Shown: positions 1 through 7,029 of the stretch, one piece after another
How the letters are laid out: the number at the start of each line of letters is the position of its first letter
Position numbering within the stretch: the stretch's first letter is position 1
Source: an uncultured bacterium
GTDB lineage: Bacteria > Bacillota > Clostridia > Lachnospirales > Anaerotignaceae
DNA length: 15,178 nucleotides
Assembly (NCBI GenBank): GCA_905214825.1
Contig: CAJMNV010000034.1
Span: 1 to 15,178 of the forward strand
Direction of reading: 5' to 3'
Notes under the pieces: model-generated
The model's database searches: none
Told to the model about the DNA's origin: nothing
What the model saw: only the letters and a program-made list of their open reading frames with translations
Translations under genes and position numbers: made by a program

Positions 1-209
1 GATGACAACACAGCATGTGACAAACCACCAAATCATCTTGTTTTAATTGCATAATCTATGAATTGGTCCGCTTTTTGTATCAATTCTTTTTGCAACGCTT
101 CCACATATTGTTCCCGTTTGTTCAACTGCCCTGCAAAAGATGGAAAATCACAATACAAACATTTTTGCACACAAAATGGAATATGCACATACAAACCTGT
201 TTGTTTCAT
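1..209 (-). pseudogene. HemW-like radical SAM protein, N-terminus with in-frame stop
   Basis: The N-terminus matches HemW / oxygen-independent coproporphyrinogen oxidase-like proteins. From the chosen ATG at 209 it reads MKQTGLYVHIPFC, followed by the radical SAM cluster motif CX3CX2C (CVQKCLYC) and the family-typical YVEALQKEL. A ribosome binding site (AAAGGA, 10 bases upstream) supports this start. An upstream ATG at 239 overlaps the stop of the preceding gene (ATGA) and is an alternative. A TGA stop at 33-35 ends the frame after 57 residues, where the family normally has about 370 to 380. Beyond the stop the same frame still reads FGG, four unrelated residues, then VLS. This is the register in which HemW proteins carry FFGGGTPSxLS. 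I infer a decayed or mutated gene, or sequence error if this is a contig edge. The rest lies outside the window. Confidence 0.55.
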
Positions 210-235
210 ATCATTTGTTTCCTTTCTTTTTCTAT

Positions 236-730
236 TCATGTTCTTTTATATGCAAATTCCTGATACCCATCAACATTTTTTTCTTCCAAATACCAATATG
301 CTTTGTTTGCCACAATATAAGAAGACAAAGGTTCTTGCAACAAATTTCTTGCAATTTCAGATTTTGGAGAAAATTCATCGCAATCTGCCCATACAATCAA
401 TGGTGTATCATCATCTGGCACCAAGTCTTGATGTATTTTCAAATAACAATCCAACATTACATTCATATAATATTCTTGAAAACCAGCAATACAACATTGT
501 CGTACACCAACAAAACACATCACCAATGCTTTTTCTTGCCATTGGCTATGGAATATTACTTCTAAAACATAATTCTCTTCCAAGCCAAAACACATCGCAT
601 TTTCTTCATCTACAAAATTACCGCTTTTATATTTCGCAGAAAACAAACAACTATCATGAAATCCACAAAATATTTCCATCAAATCATCAATATCCTGTTG
701 TGTCTTAATTTCTTTTTGATTTTCACGCAA
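236..730 (-). CDS. Hypothetical protein, 164 aa, TTG start
   Basis: I can give no function. The predicted protein is acidic and soluble, with no signal peptide or membrane segment. It contains a hydrophobic beta-rich middle (YVLEVIFHSQWQ, LVMCFVGVRQCCIAGFQEYY) and the motif PLIVWADCDEF. The start is a TTG at 730-728 because a good Shine-Dalgarno (AAGGAG, 8 bases upstream) lies exactly there, inside the last codons of the upstream gene. Only 6 bases separate the two genes, so they are probably co-transcribed and translationally coupled. The stop overlaps an ATG of the HemW-like fragment downstream (ATGA). Small conserved proteins of this general type occur in Clostridia without known roles; an immunity-like or regulatory role is possible but unsupported. 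Confidence 0.8.
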   Translation of the reverse strand: MRENQKEIKTQQDIDDLMEIFCGFHDSCLFSAKYKSGNFVDEENAMCFGLEENYVLEVIFHSQWQEKALVMCFVGVRQCCIAGFQEYYMNVMLDCYLKIHQDLVPDDDTPLIVWADCDEFSPKSEIARNLLQEPLSSYIVANKAYWYLEEKNVDGYQEFAYKRT

Positions 731-736
731 ATGTTT

Positions 737-1036
737 TCACTCCTTTTCCAATATTTTGTCATAAATTTCAAGCACTTCCACCATACCCACAACTTTTGCC
801 CCCTCCTGCATGGGCATACATTGCCCCACAGACAAACAATGTGGATATGCTTCTGGCGAACAAAATGTAATATATCCCTTCGTACTTTCATTTGGATACA
901 ACCAATCTTTTCCCAAATACTGTTGTATTCCTGTTGTTAAATAATCTGGCTTTATCAAATGTGCAGGACGATACCCTGTATACACTTTTTTATGTGTATC
1001 ATATAGTGTAATTTTTGCTTTGATATGCGGTTTCAT
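737..1036 (-). CDS. Stand-alone EF-Tu domain 3-like small protein, 99 aa
   Basis: The sequence pattern resembles the C-terminal beta-barrel (domain 3) of translation factor EF-Tu/EF1A. It starts with an IKAKITLYDT strand, has the GYRP motif at about residues 21-24, and ends with a block (MQEGAKVVGMVEVLEI, about residues 75-90) that parallels the REGGRTVGAGVV..I block of EF-Tu. There is no GTPase domain, so this is not a translation factor. The domain seems to have been reused alone. The start is ATG at 1036; AAAGGGG lies 14 bases upstream, which is rather far, and the other nearby ATGs are out of frame. It is the first gene of the small minus-strand operon and is divergent from the LTA-synthase-like gene. 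The homology is by eye only. Confidence 0.7.
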   Translation of the reverse strand: MKPHIKAKITLYDTHKKVYTGYRPAHLIKPDYLTTGIQQYLGKDWLYPNESTKGYITFCSPEAYPHCLSVGQCMPMQEGAKVVGMVEVLEIYDKILEKE

Positions 1037-1115
1037 TGCATCCCATCTATCCCCTTTATTTTTTATGGTATCATAAAACGCTTTTTTTCACAATCTTCGT
1101 TTTTCTGGCTTATCG

Positions 1116-1144
1116 TTGAAAAACCAATGTTTTCATGATACAAT
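1116..1144 (+). promoter_or_regulatory. SigA-type promoter of the LTA-synthase-like gene
   Basis: TTGAAA at 1116-1121, a 17-base spacer, and TACAAT at 1139-1144. Transcription should start near 1151, giving a leader of about 34 bases before the ATG at 1185. Confidence 0.75.
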
Positions 1145-1184
1145 CAAAATTCGGGGAAAGTTTATTAGAAAAAGGTGATATATT

Positions 1185-3071
1185 ATGAATTTTTGGACAA
1201 AGAGCAAATTACAAGCCAGATTGTTTTTCCAATCTGCAACATTGCCTAAATGGATTGCACGTATTGCTGCAATTTTATTTCCACTTTGGTTGGCTGTGGT
1301 GTGCAATTACATTTCTTTTGCCTCTTTGGCATCGCTCCAAACATTACTCACTACAAATATTGGTGCATTTTTGTTTGGTGTCATATTAGTCTATGTTATC
1401 TATGATTTATTATTATGTATCTTTCGTCGTTTTTGGGGCAGTGCCACCATCATAAGCTTTGTGTTGATATTATTATCTTTGATTGACTATTTTAAATTTT
1501 CGATTATCAAAGAACACTTTTATCCTTGGGACTTGCTTTTTGCCAAAAATGCAGGTAGTTTCACAGAATTTTTGGGTGGTATTATATTTCCTTGGCAGTA
1601 TATTGTTTGTATTATATGTACCATATTATATATTTTGTTTTTATATTTTACAGGAATTTCCCTTTCTCGAGGCAAAACACGTTTCATCGACATACCTGTA
1701 ATTTTCGTCATATTGGCATTGTTTGTCACAACACCAGCCATTCGCAACCACTATTACGCACTGTTTGGCATAGATTTACAAAAAACACCCGACCAAGGTA
1801 CAATTTATCAAACATATGGCTTTTTGAGTGGTTTTGCATTAAATTTTGGTTCTGTGGATACATTGCGTCCAGATGATTACAACAAAAAAACCATAGAAAC
1901 TATGTTTGCAGAATATATCCCTACAAATACCAATGTTCCAGAAGATTTCCAAAACCCAGACATCATTGTCATATTATCAGAAGCATTCTGGGACGTAACC
2001 AAATTAAAAGATGTATCATTTTCTTCTGACCCACTTACAAATTTTCGCCGCATTGCCGCAAAACACCCTAGTGGTGAAATGGTATCTCCCACATTTGGTG
2101 GTGGTACTGTCAGACCAGAATTTGAAATACTCACAGGCATGTCCACCAGTGCATTGCCAAAAGGCAACATGCCTTATCAACAATATCTCAAACAAAAAAC
2201 ATTTTCTTATCCACATCTGTTCAAAAGTTTGGGATATGATGCTTATGGTATCCACACATACCAAGAAACATTTTACGAACGTAACAAAGCATATCCTTTT
2301 ATGGGGTTTGATGATTTTTATGGCGAAAATGAAATGCACACGGAATTGCATTGGAACAGCGGGCCGTATATCACAGACGAAACCATCGCTGATGAAATCA
2401 TATACCAACTGGAACAACCCCATGAAACAGGCGTTTTTCTATCTGCCATCACCATGGAAAACCACAGCATGTATACCCATAAATATGATTCTGCCGAATG
2501 GAACATCACTGTCAGCGGGGACAACCTTTCTGAACAAGAAATCATATCATTGCAAAATTATTGCAAAGGTACTAGTGATGCAGATGCTGCTTTGGGCAAA
2601 TTATATGATTATATCATGCAACGAGAAAAACCTACCATATTGTTATGGTATGGCGACCATTTGCCCACATTGGGAGATAACTTCACCCCCTATATCTCCA
2701 CAGGCACAATCACAAAAGATGTTGCAGCACAATGGAGTGAAGAAGAAAAATATATGATGTTCTCCACACCTTATGTCATGTTTGCCAATTACGACACAGG
2801 CAAAGCATATCTTGCCGACGAAGAACAGATTTCGCCTTTCCTTTTGCCTGCATTGCTTTGTGATTATATACAAGCCCCAAAATGTTTGCAAACCAATTTC
2901 TTATTGGATATATATCAAAACTGCCCTGTCATGAGTCGTTATTACAATCTGTTCTCACCAGATTGTACAGAAGAAGAACGAGAACGCATATTAAAATTGC
3001 ATCAATATTTGACTTATGATGAATTGATTGGTGACAAATATTTGGACGATATGCAAGGATTTGATTTTTAA
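1185..3071 (+). CDS. LTA synthase-family membrane sulfatase / phosphoglycerol transferase-like protein
   Basis: The protein has 628 residues. About five membrane helices occupy roughly residues 20-190, followed by an extracellular alkaline-phosphatase/sulfatase-fold domain. Family members such as LtaS and MdoB transfer glycerophosphate onto cell-envelope glycans or lipids with a catalytic threonine and a metal ion. Visible landmarks are PDIIVILSEAFWD with Glu266 (metal ligand), GGGTVRPEFE with Thr308 (the expected nucleophile), and WYGDHLP with Asp491 and His492 (metal ligands). The length matches LtaS-type proteins. The start is supported by AAAGGTGA 8 bases before the ATG. The gene stands alone between its own promoter and a strong hairpin terminator. 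The exact acceptor polymer cannot be read from sequence; the broad family call is firm, but LtaS itself is not claimed. Confidence 0.92.
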   Translation: MNFWTKSKLQARLFFQSATLPKWIARIAAILFPLWLAVVCNYISFASLASLQTLLTTNIGAFLFGVILVYVIYDLLLCIFRRFWGSATIISFVLILLSLIDYFKFSIIKEHFYPWDLLFAKNAGSFTEFLGGIIFPWQYIVCIICTILYILFLYFTGISLSRGKTRFIDIPVIFVILALFVTTPAIRNHYYALFGIDLQKTPDQGTIYQTYGFLSGFALNFGSVDTLRPDDYNKKTIETMFAEYIPTNTNVPEDFQNPDIIVILSEAFWDVTKLKDVSFSSDPLTNFRRIAAKHPSGEMVSPTFGGGTVRPEFEILTGMSTSALPKGNMPYQQYLKQKTFSYPHLFKSLGYDAYGIHTYQETFYERNKAYPFMGFDDFYGENEMHTELHWNSGPYITDETIADEIIYQLEQPHETGVFLSAITMENHSMYTHKYDSAEWNITVSGDNLSEQEIISLQNYCKGTSDADAALGKLYDYIMQREKPTILLWYGDHLPTLGDNFTPYISTGTITKDVAAQWSEEEKYMMFSTPYVMFANYDTGKAYLADEEQISPFLLPALLCDYIQAPKCLQTNFLLDIYQNCPVMSRYYNLFSPDCTEEERERILKLHQYLTYDELIGDKYLDDMQGFDF

Positions 3072-3112
3072 CAACAAAAGACATTTTCAAAGCAAAACCA
3101 GTCACAAAACAG

Positions 3113-3156
3113 AAATGGCAGACAAAGAACAAAAATTCTCTGTCTGCCATTTTATT
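3113..3156 (+). terminator. Intrinsic terminator after LTA-synthase-like gene
   Basis: A 12-base-pair perfect stem (AAATGGCAGACA / TGTCTGCCATTT, arms 3113-3124 and 3141-3152) with a further AGAA/TTCT pairing inside, followed by TTATT. It lies 41 bases after the stop at 3071. Read in reverse it also lies about 45 bases after the convergent minus-strand gene and may serve both. Confidence 0.8.
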
Positions 3157-3196
3157 AAAATATCACATACTTGACAAATCAAATTTTGGCAACTGC

Positions 3197-3568
3197 TTAG
3201 CTTAATGTATCATCAAAAGGAATAAGGTTATAATCATACAATGTTCTATAATCACAGCATATATCATCTTCTTCATCTGTAATACGAATCCAACAATTAA
3301 TATAATCTGTTTCTCTCTCCAAATCTTTTGCAATAGAAACATTGTTGTCATAAAAATGATATGTAGACAACACAGTATCCAAATCGGCTCTCATACAATC
3401 CACAAAAGCCCCTGCATCATCTTCATACCAGTTTTTCAAATATTTGTGCATACACACTCTTGTTTTTTCAAATATCCCAGATTTATCAATAAATTGCTGA
3501 AACTGCTCAGGGTCTATTGGTACAGCGATTTTTTCTTGACATTCAGAAATGCTTTGTTTTGTTTTCAT
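3197..3568 (-). CDS. Hypothetical protein, 123 aa
   Basis: No family recognised. The protein is soluble and acidic, with several aromatic and cysteine residues (WYEDDAGAFVDCMRADLD, INCWIRITDEEDDICCDY) and no membrane segment or signal peptide. I place the start at the ATG at 3568 (MKTKQSISECQE) because AAGGGTG lies 6 bases upstream. A longer frame from an ATG at 3601 has no visible ribosome binding site. The gene has its own promoter at 3613-3642 and converges on the LTA-synthase-like gene. The CC pair near the C-terminus and the acidic character do not point to a specific function. Confidence 0.75.
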   Translation of the reverse strand: MKTKQSISECQEKIAVPIDPEQFQQFIDKSGIFEKTRVCMHKYLKNWYEDDAGAFVDCMRADLDTVLSTYHFYDNNVSIAKDLERETDYINCWIRITDEEDDICCDYRTLYDYNLIPFDDTLS

Positions 3569-3612
3569 TTGCCACCCTTCTTTCCCATTTTGATTGTGCA
3601 CTTGATTGCATG

Positions 3613-3642
3613 ATTATAACATACCGCAATATAAAAATGCAA
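3613..3642 (-). promoter_or_regulatory. Promoter of the 123-aa gene
   Basis: On the minus strand, TTGCAT (3642-3637), an 18-base spacer and a perfect TATAAT (3618-3613). An inverted repeat, GCAATGA/TCATTGC (3639-3645 and 3659-3665), overlaps the -35 element. Confidence 0.6.
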
Positions 3643-3671
3643 TGACACGACTAGCGTATCATTGCGACTAG
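3639..3671. promoter_or_regulatory. Operator-like repeats upstream of the 123-aa gene
   Basis: An inverted repeat GCAATGA (3639-3645) / TCATTGC (3659-3665) has half-site centres 20 bases apart, about two helical turns. A direct repeat CGACTAG occurs at 3648-3654 and 3665-3671. The inverted repeat covers the -35 box, which is typical of a repressor site. The binding protein is unknown. Confidence 0.35.
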
Positions 3672-3749
3672 GGATATGAACAGCAGCACCCCAAATAGGA
3701 TACTGTGGTTCACTGTTTTATGACTTCCATATCATAGGAATATCTTTTT

Positions 3750-4340
3750 TTATTCTGTTATATTTTCATTTTTGTGTTTGATGCTGCAAATACATTGTGT
3801 CATAGTACCCATTGGGCAATACACACACCAGGAACGTGGTTTAAACAAAGCCATTGTCACCAAGCCCAATACCGTAGATGTCAACATCACACTATAAAAA
3901 CCATATGCAAACTGCACCATCCAAGATGCAATATTCGCCTGTGGATTTGCCCATTGCCAAGGCAATTTGAATGTCCACAACAATGTCACCACTTCTTTCA
4001 ATGTGGTACCACCTGCAGCAACCTGCCAAGTCAAAAACAGCATATTGAAAAACATAAACATAAAGAACGCCAAAAATGCATATCGAAACCACTTTTTACG
4101 CAAAAAAGCCGGAATATCTTTTTTTCTTGACAAATGCAATTTATTGCCCAACAAATCAAATAACTGTCCTCTACCACAAAAACGATTGCAATACAATTTA
4201 TCTCCACCAAATATTGCAATCAAAAGCGGTATGCAAAAACAAAGCAAACCAAGCCAAGCAAACAATATATTAAAAAATCCCAATATCAAATATATCGCTG
4301 ACACTATCCATAAATAATCATACCATTTTTTCTTTTTCAC
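3750..4340 (-). CDS. Membrane polyferredoxin, NapH-like 4Fe-4S protein
   Basis: The protein has 196 residues with about four to five membrane helices (roughly residues 10-45, 85-108 and 135-165). Two cysteine clusters lie on loops: Cys51 and Cys55 in YCNRFCGRGQL, and Cys172, Cys175, Cys183 and Cys185 in CVYCPMGTMTQCIC. This arrangement is that of the membrane 4Fe-4S proteins related to NapH, NosR and CcoG, which pass electrons across or along the membrane. The start is a GTG at 4340 that overlaps the ferredoxin stop (GTGA), with GAGGAGG 7 bases upstream inside the ferredoxin gene; a longer ATG frame inside that gene is unlikely. Co-transcription and translational coupling with the ferredoxin suggest the two proteins exchange electrons. 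The terminal partner is not in the window. Confidence 0.87.
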   Translation of the reverse strand: MKKKKWYDYLWIVSAIYLILGFFNILFAWLGLLCFCIPLLIAIFGGDKLYCNRFCGRGQLFDLLGNKLHLSRKKDIPAFLRKKWFRYAFLAFFMFMFFNMLFLTWQVAAGGTTLKEVVTLLWTFKLPWQWANPQANIASWMVQFAYGFYSVMLTSTVLGLVTMALFKPRSWCVYCPMGTMTQCICSIKHKNENITE

Positions 4341-4531
4341 GCCAAAACCTCCTCTATCGAAATCACAGATGCAGGACAAACTTTCGCACATTTACCACAC
4401 CCCACACAGTTTTGTGCAACATCTGCAAACAACCCTTTTTTTATAGTAATTGCCCCCACAGGACAAACTTTTACACAAGTTCCGCAAGATACACATTCTG
4501 TTTTTTGTACTTTTGCTTTTCTTTTCGCCAT
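4337..4531 (-). CDS. Small 2[4Fe-4S] ferredoxin
   Basis: A 64-residue bacterial-type ferredoxin with two classic cluster motifs, CVSCGTCVKVCP and CVGCGKCAKVCP, which should hold two [4Fe-4S] clusters. The N-terminus is lysine-rich (MAKRKAKVQKTE). The start at 4531 is fixed by AAAGGAGG 7 bases upstream; a longer open frame upstream is untranslated leader. It is the first gene of a two-gene operon with the membrane polyferredoxin, sharing a 4-base overlap. The promoter has a TATACT -10 box, no clear -35 box and a palindrome at about -41, which suggests activation by a Crp/Fnr-type protein. It probably carries low-potential electrons from the cytoplasm to the membrane partner. Confidence 0.93.
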   Translation of the reverse strand: MAKRKAKVQKTECVSCGTCVKVCPVGAITIKKGLFADVAQNCVGCGKCAKVCPASVISIEEVLA

Positions 4532-4553
4532 ATTGCTACCTCCTTTTTGTATT

Positions 4554-4595
4554 AGTATAAGGCAAATGTTTCTTTTATTCTGTGACTGCGTCACA
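4554..4595 (-). promoter_or_regulatory. Ferredoxin operon promoter with Crp/Fnr-type palindrome
   Basis: The -10 box TATACT is at 4559-4554 (minus strand), predicting a start near 4547. The perfect inverted repeat TGTGAC-TGC-GTCACA at 4581-4595 (plus-strand reading) is centred at 4588, about -41. No convincing -35 box is present, which fits class II activation. An alternative promoter, TTGATA-17-TATTTT, further upstream would instead place the palindrome downstream of its start. Confidence 0.55.
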
Positions 4596-4683
4596 CAAAA
4601 AAGACGATTTCAAAAAATAATATTTGGAAAATAATCGCAGATACATTGCTTATCAAATTTTCTGTATATGTATGCAATCTATA

Positions 4684-4726
4684 TAAAAAAATAGCAATCA
4701 CAAAAGCAAATCTTTTGTAACTGCCA
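4684..4726 (-). terminator. Intrinsic terminator of the secDF operon
   Basis: A 15-base-pair stem with three G-U pairs (arms 4726-4712 and 4706-4692 on the minus strand), a five-base ATTTG loop, then a run of seven T. It starts 14 bases after the secF stop. Confidence 0.88.
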
Positions 4727-4740
4727 TTTTCATATCTTTT

Positions 4741-5619
4741 TTATTCTTTTTCACTTTTTGGTAACATCACATACCAAACCGAGCCGGAAATACAAACAGA
4801 GGAATAAGCTCCTGCCAATATCCCAATCATCATTGGCAAAGCAAACTCTTTGATAGATGGTACACCCATCACATAAATAGCCCCCACTGTCAAAAATGTA
4901 GTCAATGATGTATTGATAGAACGTGCCAATGTTTGGCTAATGCTTTTATTGATTTTTTCTGTTGTTTCTTTGACAGAAAAACATTCTTTGTTTTCTCGGA
5001 TACGGTCAAAAATCACAATCGTTGCATTGATGGAATATCCCAATATCGTCAATAACACCACAATGAATGTATTATTTACAGGAATACGAAATATTGCATA
5101 CGCCGCCAAAACAATCAACACATCATGAAACAACGCAACAATAGCACTTACACCTGCACGAAAATCGTGAAACCGCAAAGAAATATACAACAACATTGCC
5201 ACAACTGCAATCAATGTTGCTTTAATCGCTGCCATCTGCATTTCATTGCTGACTGTTTTACTCACATCAGACACTTCACCCATCACAGCATTTGGATATT
5301 GTTGTGTAATAGCTGATGTCAACTTTTGTCTTGTATCGCTATCTATGGATTGCATTTTCACAGTCACTTCATTTGTACCAATAATCTGTTGTACTTGTGG
5401 ACTTGTTTGTCCAGTCACCTCTTTGATAATATCTCGCAATACATTGGGTTCATACGTTTCTCCTAAGTCCAAGTCAAACGCTGTACCACCTGTAAATTCT
5501 ACATCATACTGAAATGGGCCATCACCTTTTTGCATATGAAACAGCATTGCACCAACACCAATACATATCACAACCAAAGAAACGATAAAAAATTTCATTC
5601 TATTTTCCACAATTTTCAT
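4741..5619 (-). CDS. secF: Protein translocase subunit SecF
   Basis: SecF pairs with SecD in the membrane and uses the proton gradient to finish export of proteins through SecYEG. This 292-residue protein has an N-terminal membrane helix (about residues 9-28), the hallmark FTGGTAFDLDLG at the start of the periplasmic-side domain, and about five helices in the C-terminal half, including the conserved ILGYSINATIVIFDRIREN block and a GVPSIKEFALPMMIGILAG segment. The start at 5619 (MKIVENRMKFF) is set by GGAGG 8 bases upstream. A longer frame runs into the end of secD. Thirteen bases separate it from the secD stop, so the two are one operon. A strong terminator follows. Length is normal for a SecF separate from SecD. 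Confidence 0.96.
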   Translation of the reverse strand: MKIVENRMKFFIVSLVVICIGVGAMLFHMQKGDGPFQYDVEFTGGTAFDLDLGETYEPNVLRDIIKEVTGQTSPQVQQIIGTNEVTVKMQSIDSDTRQKLTSAITQQYPNAVMGEVSDVSKTVSNEMQMAAIKATLIAVVAMLLYISLRFHDFRAGVSAIVALFHDVLIVLAAYAIFRIPVNNTFIVVLLTILGYSINATIVIFDRIRENKECFSVKETTEKINKSISQTLARSINTSLTTFLTVGAIYVMGVPSIKEFALPMMIGILAGAYSSVCISGSVWYVMLPKSEKE

Positions 5620-5632
5620 TTTCTTCGCCTCC

Positions 5633-6871
5633 TCACTTTGTACGCATACCATAATATTTTGGATTACGCAATCCGCTATGCATCATTGCATTCACAATCA
5701 ATCTGGTAACCACCAATGCTGTGAACATGGAAAGCAAAATCCCCAATATCAATGTTGTTGCAAACCCTTTGACTGTACCAGAACCCAAAAAGAACAACAC
5801 AGATGCCGCAATCAACGTTGTCACATTACCATCTAATATGGCAGGAAATGCTCTGGAAAATCCATTTTTGATTGCCAAACGCAATGTCTTTCCTTTGACC
5901 AATTCTTCTTTCAAACGTTCAAATATCACAATATTTGCATCTACTGCCATACCCACAGAAAGCACAATACCGGCAATCCCTGGCAGTGTCAAAGTCAATC
6001 CAAATGCACTCATCACAACCAATTCCAAACCAACATATATGCACAATGCCAAATCAGCAACCAATCCTAATAGCTTGTAAACCACCAACATAAATAACAA
6101 TACCAACGCCAAACCCACAGCACCTGCAATAATCCCTGTAGACAAAGCATCTGCACCCAATCTTGCCCCAATATTTTTCATCTGTATGACATTCAAATTA
6201 AAGGGCAAAGAACCTGCACGAATGAGTGATGCTAATTCTTCTGCACTTTCTCCTGTAAAATGTCCTGTGATAGATGCTTTTCCATCTGTAATTTCTGCCT
6301 GTACAATGGGGGCACTGATAATTTCATCGTCCATCATAATATAAATCGGTTTACCGATATTTGCCTTTGTAGCCTCTGCAAAACGCTCTTTACCTTCTTC
6401 ACCAAATTCCAAAGCAACATAAGGTTGTGCAGCTTCTCCTTTTTGCATCGCACCCACTTGTTTTGTTGCATTTGTCACCATATCGCCTGTCAAAACGACA
6501 TTTCCTGCCTCATCAACAAAAGAAAGCTGTGCCGTTTGCCCAATTTTTTGAATAGCATCTTCTGCATTTTCAACCCCAGGAATATCCACACGGATACGAT
6601 TGTTGCCCTCTTGTGCAACTTCTGCTTCTGTCCAGCCATTCCAGTCCATACGCCCTTGTATGAGTGACACTGCCGCCTGCATTTCTTCTGTTGTCACATC
6701 TTGTTTGTCTGCTTCGTATACGATGTACACACCGCCACGCAAGTCCAATCCTTGTTTGATGTTTGCTACACCCAACGTGTGGTTTTCGCCAATGCCGCAA
6801 TAAGCAACCAAACTCAATCCACCAGCAACTACCAACATCAAAAGCATCATCAATATTCCTTTTGCTTTCAT
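5633..6871 (-). CDS. secD: Protein translocase subunit SecD
   Basis: A 412-residue SecD, the partner of SecF in the SecDF export motor. It has one N-terminal membrane helix, the signature DLRGGVYIVYEAD near residue 45, an extracytoplasmic domain with a head subdomain, and a five-helix C-terminal block containing LSVGMAVDANIVIFERLKEEL with the conserved Asp used in proton flow. The first extracytoplasmic part is short, as is usual in Gram-positive anaerobes. The start at 6871 (MKAKGILMML) has AAGGAGG 6 bases upstream. A longer frame extends through the leader but lacks a credible start. It is transcribed from its own extended -10 promoter and co-transcribed with secF. Confidence 0.96.
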   Translation of the reverse strand: MKAKGILMMLLMLVVAGGLSLVAYCGIGENHTLGVANIKQGLDLRGGVYIVYEADKQDVTTEEMQAAVSLIQGRMDWNGWTEAEVAQEGNNRIRVDIPGVENAEDAIQKIGQTAQLSFVDEAGNVVLTGDMVTNATKQVGAMQKGEAAQPYVALEFGEEGKERFAEATKANIGKPIYIMMDDEIISAPIVQAEITDGKASITGHFTGESAEELASLIRAGSLPFNLNVIQMKNIGARLGADALSTGIIAGAVGLALVLLFMLVVYKLLGLVADLALCIYVGLELVVMSAFGLTLTLPGIAGIVLSVGMAVDANIVIFERLKEELVKGKTLRLAIKNGFSRAFPAILDGNVTTLIAASVLFFLGSGTVKGFATTLILGILLSMFTALVVTRLIVNAMMHSGLRNPKYYGMRTK

Positions 6872-6929
6872 GGTGTTCCTCCTTACCATCTTTATTTGCC
6901 CTTGCAATCCATTTTTTGACAAAAGAAAT

Positions 6930-6969
6930 ACGGTTTCCCTTGTTTGTTGCTGTAACAAAGAAAAACCGT
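6930..6969 (-). promoter_or_regulatory. Imperfect hairpin in the secD leader
   Basis: The outer stem pairs 6930-6936 (ACGGTTT) with 6963-6969 (AAACCGT); the inner stem pairs TTTGTT (6943-6948) with AACAAA (6954-6959) around a five-base loop. It lies inside the roughly 113-base secD leader and is followed by a T-rich stretch. It may be an attenuator or a stability element. Confidence 0.3.
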
Positions 6970-6990
6970 TTTCTATTTCCTTATTTTGTT

Positions 6991-7018
6991 AGTATAGCAC
7001 AAAAGCCATCGATTGCAA
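6991..7018 (-). promoter_or_regulatory. Promoter of secD
   Basis: On the minus strand: TTGCAA (7018-7013), a 16-base spacer ending in TGC, and TATACT (6996-6991), giving an extended -10. The start near 6984 leaves a leader of about 113 bases. Confidence 0.65.
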
Positions 7019-7029
7019 AGAAAAAAATA

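Noticed and set aside
2011..2757. Plus-strand open frame of 248 codons inside the LTA-synthase-like gene
   Set aside because: It overlaps a well-supported gene in another frame and lacks any start signal or recognisable motif.
6872..6958. N-terminal extension of SecD through its leader
   Set aside because: The extension begins at a TTG without a ribosome binding site and runs through the leader hairpin, while MKAKGILMML has AAGGAGG at ideal spacing.
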